Assembly (NCBI RefSeq): GCF_037991315.1
Contig: NZ_CP150300.1
Location: 2,728,001-2,792,000 of the forward strand
Direction of reading: 5' to 3'
Length of the DNA stretch: 64,000 nucleotides
Source: Paenibacillus sp. FSL H8-0079
Lineage (GTDB): Bacteria; Bacillota; Bacilli; Paenibacillales; Paenibacillaceae
Below are positions 24,990 through 33,926 of the stretch, one piece after another; within the stretch, counting starts at the first letter, position 1; each line of letters begins with the position of its first letter. The translations under genes and the position numbers were made by a program. The notes below the pieces were generated by a model that was not told where the DNA came from, made no database searches, and saw only the letters and a list, made by a program, of their open reading frames with translations.

Positions 24990-25930
24990 AGAAGTTCTGG
25001 TTGTTCAGCGTTGTAGGAAGAGCATTGGTTGTAATCTTTTGTGTGATAACAGCAGTCTTTTTTCTCATCCGTATGGTACCAGGAGATCCCGCTAAAATGA
25101 TTCTGGGGGAATATAGCACGCCAGAGGCGCTTGAGAGCATGCATCATGCTCTCGGGCTGGATCTTTCGGTGGGAGAACAGTACGTTCGGTTTGTCCAAAC
25201 GCTGTTCACGCAGGGAGATACCGGCAACTCAATTATCAATGGAACCTCTACCCGAGAGTTGATTGCTGACCGGGCGCCCATCACGTTGTTGCTCATCGGT
25301 ATGGCTTGTGCTTTGGCCATTGTAATTGCCCTTGTACTCGCCACGCTGGCAGCTACGCATAAGGATAAGCTGCTGGATCATGTCATACGTATTTTTCCTA
25401 CCGTAACGCTAGGTATGCCAATCTTCTGGGTTGGCATCCTTTTGATTCTGCTGCTGAGTGTGCGTCTTCATTGGTTTCCCGTTGGTGGAGTCGGCGAAGG
25501 GTGGTGGGGCACCTTGTACAGCTTGACGCTTCCTGCCATTACCGTAGCTTTGTCACAGATTCCGACATTGGTTCGATCATTGAGAGCCCAGATGCTTGAA
25601 GTACTGGAATCTGATTTTGTAATTACTTTGAAGGCGGCGAGATTGCCAAGTCGGGTTATTTTGTTCAAACATGTCCTGCGTAATGCGGCTCTACCAACGC
25701 TGATTCTTCTTGGTGTTAATATTTCTTATCTGATTGGTGGGACCTTGGTCGTTGAACAAGTATTTGGCATTAAGGGAATCGGCAGTTTGCTGTTTAGTTC
25801 TATTTCTAAACGGGATTTCCCGGTCATTCAAGGCATAGCCCTTTACTGTGCTGTATCTGTGGTGATTATTAGTCTCCTGATAGAGATTCTTACCAGGTGG
25901 CTTGATCCCAGAACGAAAGGAAACCCATGA
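24986..25930 (+). CDS. ABC importer permease, DppB type
   Basis: A 314-residue inner-membrane permease with about six helices and the family start FLIRMVPGDPAKMILG. The cytoplasmic coupling loop (LRAQMLEVLESDFVITLKAARLPSRVILFKHVLRNAALP) matches the DppB/OppB class. It pairs with the following permease to form the channel. Start and stop overlap both neighbours by four bases. Confidence 0.93.
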   Translation: MKKFWLFSVVGRALVVIFCVITAVFFLIRMVPGDPAKMILGEYSTPEALESMHHALGLDLSVGEQYVRFVQTLFTQGDTGNSIINGTSTRELIADRAPITLLLIGMACALAIVIALVLATLAATHKDKLLDHVIRIFPTVTLGMPIFWVGILLILLLSVRLHWFPVGGVGEGWWGTLYSLTLPAITVALSQIPTLVRSLRAQMLEVLESDFVITLKAARLPSRVILFKHVLRNAALPTLILLGVNISYLIGGTLVVEQVFGIKGIGSLLFSSISKRDFPVIQGIALYCAVSVVIISLLIEILTRWLDPRTKGNP

Positions 25931-26793
25931 AAATGATAGGAACAGAATCTCGATTATATGAAGAGCACTTGAACCCGACCCTTATGAACCGTATCTTAAA
26001 AATCCCTTCCCTGCTTGTGGGAGGTGTTATGTTTGCTGTGCTGATTATCTTGGCTGTGAGCATCCCGTTTATTAGTCCGTATGACCCTTCCGAGCAGAAT
26101 TTGAGTGCCTTTTTGCAGCCTCCGTCTGCCGAACATTGGCTGGGTACAGACCAACTGGGGCGTGATTTGTTTACCAGACTGATCCATGCTGCGCGAACCG
26201 ACCTGAGTATTATGGTGTTGGCGGAAATTGTACCTTTTTGCATGGGGATATTTCTGGGTATGCTTGCAGGGTATTACGGAAAATGGGTAGATAAAATTAT
26301 ATCGTTGATTTCGGACACATTTATCGCGTTCCCTTTTTATCTAATCGTCATTATCGTGGCGTTTGCCAGCGGAGCAGGCGAGCGAGGAATTTATATTACG
26401 TTTATGCTCGTTGGCTGGATCGTATTTGCCCGTGTAGTCAGAGGCTTAAGTGCATCTTATCGTAAACAGGAATGGGTGGCTTCCGCACAGACGTTGGGAC
26501 TACCGGGAATACGAATTATCCTTCGTCATCTCCTGCCTAACGTACTGCCCCAGGCAGTTGTTGTGCTAATGACGGATATGGTCGGCCTGCTCGTGGCAAT
26601 TGTTACGCTCGGTTATCTGGGCATTGGCATCGCACCTCCTACCCCAGACTGGGGCACAATGATCTCGGATGGTCAATCCTTTATCACGACAGCTTGGTGG
26701 CTTTCGGCAGTTCCGGGATTCGCAGTGGTATACACTGGAATTGCTTTGTCTCTTGTGGGTGATGGGTTGGCCGATCTATGGAGGAAAAAATAA
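25927..26793 (+). CDS. ABC importer permease, DppC type
   Basis: A 288-residue permease of the DppC/OppC class: one N-terminal helix, then SAEHWLGTDQLGRDLFTRLIHAARTDL, the coupling loop QEWVASAQTLGLPGIRIILRHLLPN, and the end segment PPTPDWGTMISDGQ. It is coupled by ATGA overlap to the first permease gene, and its TAA overlaps the ATG of the ATPase gene (TAATG). Confidence 0.93.
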   Translation: MKMIGTESRLYEEHLNPTLMNRILKIPSLLVGGVMFAVLIILAVSIPFISPYDPSEQNLSAFLQPPSAEHWLGTDQLGRDLFTRLIHAARTDLSIMVLAEIVPFCMGIFLGMLAGYYGKWVDKIISLISDTFIAFPFYLIVIIVAFASGAGERGIYITFMLVGWIVFARVVRGLSASYRKQEWVASAQTLGLPGIRIILRHLLPNVLPQAVVVLMTDMVGLLVAIVTLGYLGIGIAPPTPDWGTMISDGQSFITTAWWLSAVPGFAVVYTGIALSLVGDGLADLWRKK

Positions 26794-27545
26794 TGTCCAC
26801 AAGTCCGATTTTGGAAGTCGAGGCATTGTCACTGTCGACCAAGTCGAATCAAAAATTAGTTCAAGATGTGCATTTCTCGCTCGGCAGAGGGGAGAGCCTG
26901 GGATTAGTAGGTGAATCCGGTTCCGGTAAATCACTTACATTGCGTTCCATTCTGGGACTCCTGCCAAGCGGTGTGGAGCAGACTGGAGGTACCATTCGGA
27001 GTGACGTGAGCAGCGCAATGGTGTTTCAAGACCCGAGAGGTGCGCTCGATCCGCTCTGTACCGTTGTTAAACAACTGGCCGAAGTTGTCTATTACAGGCA
27101 AAAGTTAAGCAGGAAGGCTTCAAGGATAGCCGCACTGGAGTTGCTTGAACTGTTGGGTCTTCCCGACTCGCTGAAGCGTGAGGACCGATACCCTAGCCAG
27201 CTGTCAGGTGGGCAGTGCCAGCGTGTAGTTATTGCACTGGCTTTGGCCTGCAAGCCGGGCATTCTGCTCTGTGATGAGCCAACAACAGCGCTGGACGTTA
27301 CGGTGCAGCAGCAAATTATAGAGACGATCACCCGATTGCAGGGTGAACTGGGCTTCGCCATGGTATTTGTAACACATAATCTTGCCATTGCAGCGACCCT
27401 CTGCTCGAAGCTGTGCGTGATGAAACAGGGGCGAATTGTAGAGCATGGAGATTCGCTTGCCATTTTGCAAAATCCACAAAATGCGTACACACAGATGCTG
27501 ATTAACTCGGTGCTTTCTTTGCCGGAGCTTGAAGGGAGCAAATAA
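26793..27545 (+). CDS. ABC importer ATPase, DppD type
   Basis: A 250-residue ATP-binding subunit: Walker A GESGSGKS, Q-loop MVFQDP, signature LSGGQCQRV, Walker B LLCDEPTTALD, H-loop FVTHN. It is shorter than most DppD proteins (about 330 residues) because the C-terminal iron-sulfur/oligopeptide extension is missing after VLSLPELEGSK. ATG 26793 overlaps the previous stop and lies 8 bases after GGAGG; the frame can be read back to 26778. Confidence 0.92.
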   Translation: MSTSPILEVEALSLSTKSNQKLVQDVHFSLGRGESLGLVGESGSGKSLTLRSILGLLPSGVEQTGGTIRSDVSSAMVFQDPRGALDPLCTVVKQLAEVVYYRQKLSRKASRIAALELLELLGLPDSLKREDRYPSQLSGGQCQRVVIALALACKPGILLCDEPTTALDVTVQQQIIETITRLQGELGFAMVFVTHNLAIAATLCSKLCVMKQGRIVEHGDSLAILQNPQNAYTQMLINSVLSLPELEGSK

Positions 27546-27547
27546 CG

Positions 27548-28333
27548 ATGAATCCAGCTTTACAAATACAAAATGTATCGGTTCGTTATGGTGACTTTAC
27601 TGCACTGGACCACATTGAATTGAATCTCCAGCATCATACGACACTTGGTCTTGTCGGTGAGTCTGGTTCGGGAAAATCTACTCTTGCGAGGGTTATTGCC
27701 GGCTTGATCACGCCCGATGAGGGGCAAATTCTGCTGGGAGATCAAACATTGAAAAAGAAGAGAAGTCGTGAGCAATATAAAAAGATACAGATGATCTTCC
27801 AAAATCCGGATGCCTCGCTTAATCCCAAGCATTCCATCCGGCAGATTCTTGCTGAAGCACTGTTGTTTCATCGGATTGTGGAACGTTCACAGGTGGAGAA
27901 AAGATCGAGAGAGCTCCTGGCCCGTGTTCAGTTAGAGAGTAAAGCACTGGACAAGTATCCTCACGAATTCTCCGGCGGACAACGCCAACGGATTGCGATC
28001 GCACGAGCAATAAGCGTGGAGCCGAGCCTGCTGATTGCGGATGAACCGACGAGTGCACTGGATGTCTCTGTGCAGCTGAGTGTGCTTGAACTGTTCAATT
28101 CGCTAAAGCGTGAGCTTAATCTTACATTGTTGTTCATCTCTCACGATCTGGGAGTCATCCATGCTATTAGTGATACAGTAGCAGTTATGCGGCAGGGTCA
28201 GCTTGTGGAGATCAGTCCCAAGGAGCAATTCTTCACTCGTCCTGAAACGGCATATAGTCGAGAGTTGCTGTCCGCCGTTCCAAAAATGCCAAAATCAATT
28301 TCATCTGGAGGTTTATATGAGCCAACCTTATAA
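27548..28333 (+). CDS. ABC importer ATPase, DppF type
   Basis: A 261-residue ATP-binding subunit: Walker A GESGSGKS, Q-loop MIFQNPDASLNP, signature FSGGQRQRIAIARA, Walker B LLIADEPTSALD, H-loop FISHDLG. Like its partner it lacks the long C-terminal extension of classical OppF. GGGAG supplies the ribosome site, and its 3' end overlaps the start of the aminotransferase gene by 17 bases, so the operon is tightly coupled. Confidence 0.92.
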   Translation: MNPALQIQNVSVRYGDFTALDHIELNLQHHTTLGLVGESGSGKSTLARVIAGLITPDEGQILLGDQTLKKKRSREQYKKIQMIFQNPDASLNPKHSIRQILAEALLFHRIVERSQVEKRSRELLARVQLESKALDKYPHEFSGGQRQRIAIARAISVEPSLLIADEPTSALDVSVQLSVLELFNSLKRELNLTLLFISHDLGVIHAISDTVAVMRQGQLVEISPKEQFFTRPETAYSRELLSAVPKMPKSISSGGLYEPTL

Positions 28334-29375
28334 AGGATTTGTACCGCTTACGCGGAGTGAATACGAGACACTTACGCAGTTGCTCTCCAAGCTCTTGTCT
28401 ACGGAGCATGCCCCGGTGATCATCCCTGGAGAGGCGATCTTGGGCATAGAGGCCGTGGCAACCGGAATATCCGCGCCGGGTCGTACCATTGTCAATGTCG
28501 TGACAGGGCCATACGGCAGTTTATTTGGTCAATGGCTTGAACGCGGCGGGGCCACGGTTATTGAAGTCAAAGTCCCTTTTGATGAAGTTGTACCTGCGGA
28601 GCAGGTTGCTGCCGCGATTGAACGGTATAAACCGTCCGCGTTATCCTTTGTTCAAGCTGAGGTGGTTACAGGTGGATCCAATCCAGCGGAGGAAATCATA
28701 AAGATTGCCCGTGCCCACAAACTGATTACGGTGAGCGACTCCGTCTCGGCAGTTGGGGGAGAGGCTCTACCTGTTGATGAATGGGGCGTGGATTTTGTAG
28801 CTATCGGTGCCCAAAAAGCTCTCGCTGGTCCGAATGGTATCAGCGCTGTAAGCATTTCGCCGCGCGGCTGGAAATTTCTTGAGTCCAATGCGTATGCGCC
28901 GCGTAATTCCATTCTCTCTTTGCTCGATCTGAAGCCATCCGGGAAGGGGATTGCACCGGTACGTGTTCCTCCCAACATTCCAACGCTGGAAGCCAGAGCG
29001 CTAATCACGGCATTGACAGCGATCGAGTCAGAAGGCTTGGAGCAGGTGATCAAGCGTCATGAACGGGCTGCTGCATCAGCCATTGCCGGTATTCAGGCTT
29101 TAGGTCTGGAGCCTTGGCAAAAAGATAACAAAACGTATTCTACACTAACTACGACGGTTCGAATTTCCGGGGAGGAGAAGTTGCATATCGATCACCCGAT
29201 CGGCATTGTTGCTCCGGGGGACGGAGAACTTTTGGGTCAACTGCTGCGAATTAATCATTTTGGGGCCAATGCATCTTTGTCGGGCGTGGAGGAAGCTGTT
29301 GCGACTATTGCGGCATTATTGAATCAGGACCATGAGCAGGCAGTCCAGGCTGTTCGCCTCGTTTGGGGGAAATGA
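28317..29375 (+). CDS. PLP-dependent aminotransferase class V
   Basis: A 352-residue enzyme of the alanine-glyoxylate / serine-glyoxylate aminotransferase-like family. The PLP lysine is Lys167 in AIGAQKALAGP, with the cofactor aspartate in TVSDSVSAVGGE. ATG 28317 has GGAGG 6-7 bases upstream; the frame runs back to 28203 inside the ATPase gene but has no site there. Its place directly after a complete ABC importer and before an amidohydrolase suggests it processes the amine or amino acid released from the imported compound. Substrate unknown. Transaminase and lyase activities are both possible in this fold. Confidence 0.88.
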   Translation: MSQPYKGFVPLTRSEYETLTQLLSKLLSTEHAPVIIPGEAILGIEAVATGISAPGRTIVNVVTGPYGSLFGQWLERGGATVIEVKVPFDEVVPAEQVAAAIERYKPSALSFVQAEVVTGGSNPAEEIIKIARAHKLITVSDSVSAVGGEALPVDEWGVDFVAIGAQKALAGPNGISAVSISPRGWKFLESNAYAPRNSILSLLDLKPSGKGIAPVRVPPNIPTLEARALITALTAIESEGLEQVIKRHERAAASAIAGIQALGLEPWQKDNKTYSTLTTTVRISGEEKLHIDHPIGIVAPGDGELLGQLLRINHFGANASLSGVEEAVATIAALLNQDHEQAVQAVRLVWGK

Positions 29376-29377
29376 AT

Positions 29378-30520
29378 ATGACTCAGGTAAAATCGGAAGA
29401 TCAAAACTTTAAACATATTTTCATAGCAGGTATTGATGGCAAACACTTCGATATCTCGATTCAGAATGGCCGGTTTACATCAGTTGTAGAATCCGTGTCA
29501 CCGTATGATGATCAGGTTCGTCCAGATGCTGATTTGTGGATTAGTCCGGGCATAATTGATCTGCATACACATCTGGCATGGACAGACTTCGACCACTCGG
29601 ATCAATTGAAGCGTGACAAGCAAGAGATTGAAGTCATGCAGGCGCAAGCTTTTGCAGCTACGCTTAGGACTGGCGTAACCACAGCTCGTGATGCAGGTGG
29701 ATTGTTGCCAAGTACGGCTCAGCATCTTGCTGAACATTATGGACATTCTCTGAAGGTTGAAACCAGCAGTGATATGTTGGGTGCGGCAGATGCGCGTGGT
29801 GTGAGGCATCTGGAACAACGGTTGAACGATATATTTGATACAGGCGCAGGCTGGGTTAAAATTATGGCAACAGGTGGACTTGGAGCGCCTACCGAACAAG
29901 TACTTGATCCCGTATTTTCGGAGGAAGAGTTTGCATTTCTCGTTCGCCATGCACATGCTCATCATAAAAAGGTGCTTGTTCATACTTGGGGAGGCTTGAC
30001 GATCGACTGGTCGATCCAGGCAGGGGTGGAATCAGTGGAACATGGGATGTTCTTAACCGAGGATCAGGCCGGCAGACTTGCCGAGTCCCGAACCGCCTTT
30101 GTGCCGACCACATCGATCTATAGGATTGCCGCAGATCCAAAAGGTGTACTGGCGCTGCCTGCTGTCATTAGTGATCGTGCCGCGCGTGCTGCTGAAGCTC
30201 ATTCCACAGCCATCGGATATGCCAAAAGAGCAGGGGTTCGTTTCGGGTTCGGTACCGATTATGCCACACCTGCGCTCCATGGCTACAACCTGCAGGAGCT
30301 GGACACGATGATAGACTACGGCATGACTCGGACAGAAGCGTGGCAGTCTGCGACGACTCACGCTGCCGAGATTTTGGGTCGTGGCGACGAATTGGGGCAA
30401 ATTGAAGAAGGTTATCTTGCGGATGCCATTATTTTCAATGCCGATCCATATCAAACGAAAAATGCAGATCAGCTGCGGGAGAGTATTGTTTCCGTCATTA
30501 TCGGAGCGCAGAAACCATAA
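29378..30520 (+). CDS. Amidohydrolase superfamily metal-dependent hydrolase
   Basis: A 380-residue TIM-barrel hydrolase. Metal-binding motifs in order are IDLHTHLAW, KIMATGGLGAPTEQ (site of the bridging residue), VLVHTWGG, SVEHGMF and FGTDYATP (catalytic aspartate), with the small beta-sandwich closing at LGQIEEGYLADAIIFNADPY. It is close to the imidazolonepropionase/Xaa-Pro dipeptidase-like branch, so a cyclic amide, N-acyl amino acid or dipeptide is likely. ATG 29378 fits GGGGG best; ATG 29372, overlapping the previous stop, and TTG 29363 are alternatives. It is the last gene of the operon; a terminator overlaps its stop. Confidence 0.88.
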   Translation: MTQVKSEDQNFKHIFIAGIDGKHFDISIQNGRFTSVVESVSPYDDQVRPDADLWISPGIIDLHTHLAWTDFDHSDQLKRDKQEIEVMQAQAFAATLRTGVTTARDAGGLLPSTAQHLAEHYGHSLKVETSSDMLGAADARGVRHLEQRLNDIFDTGAGWVKIMATGGLGAPTEQVLDPVFSEEEFAFLVRHAHAHHKKVLVHTWGGLTIDWSIQAGVESVEHGMFLTEDQAGRLAESRTAFVPTTSIYRIAADPKGVLALPAVISDRAARAAEAHSTAIGYAKRAGVRFGFGTDYATPALHGYNLQELDTMIDYGMTRTEAWQSATTHAAEILGRGDELGQIEEGYLADAIIFNADPYQTKNADQLRESIVSVIIGAQKP

Positions 30521-30543
30521 ATTTGGTTTCTGCGTTTTTTCTT
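30507..30543 (+). terminator. Rho-independent terminator of the importer operon
   Basis: GCAGAAACCA and TTGGTTTCTGC form a near-perfect stem that includes the last codons and stop of the amidohydrolase gene, followed by six T. Confidence 0.9.
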
Positions 30544-30783
30544 TATTGTTGGAGGACGTGAACGCTTCCGCTATCAGAAAAGAGAAGATAGGTAGATTTT
30601 ATTCAGTGACTATTGATTTACCAAAAGTTTTCCAAAAGGATTTTGATTCCCTTATATCGAATACAATGTTTAATAACAAGGCACTAAGGAGGAGTAACAC
30701 CTACCTGAATTTCTGTCGATGTTTTCCAGTAAGATTCCCCAGTCCGTTTCGTGTTTAATGTTAAATAGGAGTAGTCTATTACA

Positions 30784-30996
30784 TTGTCCACGAGCTACAC
30801 CTTAAGCTCTACATCTAACATTCACCTCAGTAAGTCAGTCAAGGCAATTCTACACCGCATTATCTCTATTTCAGGCTTCACAATCCAAGAAGTTCAATTG
30901 CAAGTTGATTCATCCAGCTACACATCTGTACAGCAAGCTCCTAATCAAGACAACAGTGTCCACACAACAGAATATCGATTATGGGCTCTGAAATGA
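30784..30996 (+). CDS. Possible small protein upstream of glgC (uncertain)
   Basis: A 70-residue frame opening with TTG after TAGGAG, with Ser/Thr-rich composition and no recognised family. It fills most of the gap between the amidohydrolase terminator and glgC (30544-31027), where I see nothing else. It may be chance. Confidence 0.25.
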   Translation: MSTSYTLSSTSNIHLSKSVKAILHRIISISGFTIQEVQLQVDSSSYTSVQQAPNQDNSVHTTEYRLWALK

Positions 30997-31027
30997 ATCA
31001 GAACGAATGCACGTGGAGGAGGCTGTA

Positions 31028-32200
31028 ATGATGGCGAAAAAAGAAGTTGTAGCGATGCTACTTGCCGGAGGGCAAGGGAAGAGGTTAAAAGGATTAACCA
31101 AATCACTGGCGAAGCCAGCTGTATATTTTGGCGGCACGTACCGAATCATTGATTTTCCACTGAGTAACTGCTCCAATTCGGGTATTGATACGGTTGGCGT
31201 GTTGACCCAGTATGAACCACTTGTCCTGCATTCTTACATAGGCATTGGCAGTGACTGGGATCTGGACCGTAAAAACGGCGGGGTATACGTACTTCCTCCA
31301 CATGAACGTGAAGACGGTAGCAACTGGTACCGGGGGACAGCGGATGCGATTTTCCGCAATCTGAACTTTATTGAACAATTCGATCCTGAGCATGTGCTCA
31401 TTCTGTCAGGGGATCATATCTATAAAATGGATTACGAAAAGATGCTCCAGTATCACAAAGAAAAAGATGCGGACTGCACCATATCGGTTATTGATGTCTC
31501 ATTGGAAGAAGCCAGCCGTTTCGGGGTGCTGAACACCAACGATGACTATAGCATTTATGAATTTGAAGAAAAACCTCCTGAGCCCAAGAGCACACTCGCT
31601 TCCATGGGTATCTATCTCTTCAAGTGGGATGTACTGAAACGTTTCCTGATCCAGGATGAACAACAGGCATCCACCTCCTATGATTTTGGTAAAGATATCA
31701 TTCCTTTGTTGCTTGAAAATGAAAAATCCTTATATGCGTATCCGTTCGAAGGTTACTGGAAAGACGTAGGTACCATTCGCAGTCTGTGGGAATCCAATAT
31801 GGACCTGTTGGACGAAGATACACCGTTTAATCTGAATGATCCGGACTGGCGTATCTTTACACGTAATCCAAATCAACCTGCACAATACATCTCGCCATCG
31901 GCCAAGGTGCGGAATTGTATCATTAGTGAAGGCAGTATCGTGCATGGTGAGGTCAATCATTCGGTTCTGTTCTACGGCATTGAAGTTGGAGAGAACAGCG
32001 CCGTCATTGATTCGGTCATCATGCCAAGGGTGAAAATCGGGCAAAATGTGCGCATTCACCGAGCGATTATCTCAGAAGGATTGGTTATTCCGGATGGAAC
32101 ACAGATTTCGCCTGCACCGGGAGATGAGAGTGATATATTGCTCGTGGATCAGGAAGAACTGGAACGTCAGCTTCGCCAAGGAATAACCAGCAAGGCCTAA
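31028..32200 (+). CDS. glgC: Glucose-1-phosphate adenylyltransferase catalytic subunit
   Basis: A 390-residue ADP-glucose synthase, the committed step of glycogen synthesis. The N-terminal nucleotidyltransferase motif [14 protein letters not shown] is intact, with the catalytic region [11 protein letters not shown], the glucose-1-P site FEEKP and YWKDVGT, and a C-terminal left-handed beta helix ([16 protein letters not shown]). GGAGGAGG precedes ATG 31028/31031; the frame back to 31007 lacks a site. It is cotranscribed with glgD, 26 bases downstream. No allosteric detail can be seen. Confidence 0.95.
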   Translation: MMAKKEVVAMLLAGGQGKRLKGLTKSLAKPAVYFGGTYRIIDFPLSNCSNSGIDTVGVLTQYEPLVLHSYIGIGSDWDLDRKNGGVYVLPPHEREDGSNWYRGTADAIFRNLNFIEQFDPEHVLILSGDHIYKMDYEKMLQYHKEKDADCTISVIDVSLEEASRFGVLNTNDDYSIYEFEEKPPEPKSTLASMGIYLFKWDVLKRFLIQDEQQASTSYDFGKDIIPLLLENEKSLYAYPFEGYWKDVGTIRSLWESNMDLLDEDTPFNLNDPDWRIFTRNPNQPAQYISPSAKVRNCIISEGSIVHGEVNHSVLFYGIEVGENSAVIDSVIMPRVKIGQNVRIHRAIISEGLVIPDGTQISPAPGDESDILLVDQEELERQLRQGITSKA

Positions 32201-32226
32201 TTGAAGCCAAAAGGACGGTGCATGCG

Positions 32227-33330
32227 ATGAAACCATTGATCGGAGTTATTAACCTTGACCATGAACTTGAGGAATTGAAGGAATTGACGTACTTTCGCTG
32301 CGGAGCCGCGGTGCCTTATGCCGGGCGTTACCGTCTGATCGATTTTGTTCTATCGAATATGATGAATGCAGGTATTGAGAGTATAGGGGTATTTGTACGG
32401 CGAAAATATCGCTCACTGATGGACCATCTCGGTGACGGCAAGCCGTGGGATCTGGATCGCAAGCATGGAGGTATGTTTATATTGCCACCGGACTGGAACG
32501 ATCCAACAGATACGTCACAGGGGGACTTGCAGCATTTCCATAACAATTTGGACTTTTTCCACAGAGGTGCAGGGCAATATGTTGTGCATGCGGGCAGTCG
32601 CCATGTGACCAAAGCAGACCTTCAGGATGTCTATAGGTATCACATCAGCAAAGGAGCTGACGTTACACTGGTTTGCAAAAAAGTGGATCAGCTGCTGCCT
32701 GAGCATGACGCCTGTGTCAAAGTTGACCATGACGGGGACGGTAACGTGGTGGACATTCACCAAAGCGCCAATCATCCGAATATATATACAGAAATTTTCA
32801 TCATGGAAAAGGAATTATTCCTGCGCCAGGTGCAACGCTGCATCGATCATGGCGAGAGCCATTTCTTCAGGGATGTCATTCAAAAAAATCCCGATGGATT
32901 GAATATCGCTGCGTATGCATATGATGGCTATCACGCAGTTATCAATTCGATCGACAGTTATTATCGCAACAGTATGGATCTGTTGAATACAGGGCAATAT
33001 GAACAACTGTTCAAGGAAGATCCCGTTCAGACCAAAATTAAATATGAAGCCCCTGCCAAATACCTGGATACCGCTGATGTTAAACATTCTCTCCTTGCCA
33101 ATGGCTGCATCGTAGGTGGAGAGGTGGAAGACAGCATTTTGTTCCGTGGTGTACAGGTGGCCAAGGGTGCCAAAATTAAAGGTTCCATCATCATGCAGAA
33201 ATGTTACATTGGTGAAGGAACGGTCCTTGAGAACGTCATTCTGGATAAAGACGTGAAACTGACCGGAGGACAGACGCTGATCGGCGACCCGTCAAATCCA
33301 TACATTTTAGCGAAAAGCACTATTATCTAA
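32227..33330 (+). CDS. glgD: GlgD regulatory subunit of ADP-glucose pyrophosphorylase
   Basis: A 367-residue GlgC homologue that has lost the catalytic N-terminal motif: where GlgC has GGQGKRL, it reads YFRCGAAVPYAGRYRLIDFVLSN. The rest of the fold, including the C-terminal beta helix, is kept. In Bacillus-type bacteria GlgD binds GlgC and enhances its activity. The ribosome site AAAGGA suits ATG 32227 better than GTG 32218. No terminator follows directly; 600 bases with repeats separate it from glgP. Confidence 0.93.
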   Translation: MKPLIGVINLDHELEELKELTYFRCGAAVPYAGRYRLIDFVLSNMMNAGIESIGVFVRRKYRSLMDHLGDGKPWDLDRKHGGMFILPPDWNDPTDTSQGDLQHFHNNLDFFHRGAGQYVVHAGSRHVTKADLQDVYRYHISKGADVTLVCKKVDQLLPEHDACVKVDHDGDGNVVDIHQSANHPNIYTEIFIMEKELFLRQVQRCIDHGESHFFRDVIQKNPDGLNIAAYAYDGYHAVINSIDSYYRNSMDLLNTGQYEQLFKEDPVQTKIKYEAPAKYLDTADVKHSLLANGCIVGGEVEDSILFRGVQVAKGAKIKGSIIMQKCYIGEGTVLENVILDKDVKLTGGQTLIGDPSNPYILAKSTII

Positions 33331-33558
33331 TACCCACACGTAACCGATATCTTCTATATATAAAATAAAAATCCTGTAGGATGGATTCAAGGTTCATACA
33401 CTTTCGACGCATGAATTGCATCTTCGAAAGTTCTCACCAGCATGCAAACGTAGTGAAGGGAACGAAATCGATTCTGAAGAAGCGTAGCGTTCGCCTAAAA
33501 GCTTTCTGCAAGAAAGCTACTCCGAAAGCATATGCTGTCTTTAAATTTTAACTTGTAT
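33331..33558. other. Intergenic region with hairpin and a partial repeat fragment
   Basis: Contains an 8-bp perfect stem ACTTTCGA/TCGAAAGT (33400-33431) and, at 33473-33539, a fragment nearly the same as the middle of the following palindromic element (GAAGAAGCG, AAAAGCTTTCTG, AAGAAAGCTAC, GAAAGCATA). It looks like an older or partial copy. No gene is visible. Confidence 0.6.
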
Positions 33559-33789
33559 TATATAAATTCAACTTAAACACTTACACAAAACGGAGAGGAC
33601 AGAAATGACCTGAAGAAGCGGAGCTAAAAGCTTTCTGAAAGAAAGCTACATCGGAAGCATACGCCTCGCCTTTATCCCCGGATTTTCCCTTTTTAAAAAG
33701 GAATCAAAAAATCTGGGGATAACAGCGATCGGAAGGTTATTCTGTCATCGAAGTGTCCAGTGTAAATATTCTTTAGTTCAATTTATATA
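33559..33789 (+). repeat. Palindromic MITE-like element, copy B
   Basis: 231 bp bounded by TATATAAATT and AATTTATATA, with inner arms CTTACAC/GTGTAAA and GGACAG/CTGTC. It is longer than copies A, C and D because of an extra module of about 40 bp (AAGCTTTCTGAAAGAAAGCT, itself palindromic, plus flank). The core ATCTGGGGATAACAGCGATC is identical to copies A and C. It lies between glgD and glgP. Confidence 0.85.
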
Positions 33790-33926
33790 GGTTAATCAAG
33801 AAAATTTGGAGACAACAGGGATCATAAGAACGATTCGTAACCGTAACGGCCACTTTGCACAATGTTGAGCAACTGAGTGTATGTACCGCCACCGTCCTGC
33901 AGGATTTCCCCGGGAGGAACCTACTT

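Noticed and set aside
30381..30758. Open frame of 125 codons over the end of the amidohydrolase gene and beyond
   Set aside because: It overlaps the amidohydrolase in another frame, crosses the terminator and has no ribosome site or family features.
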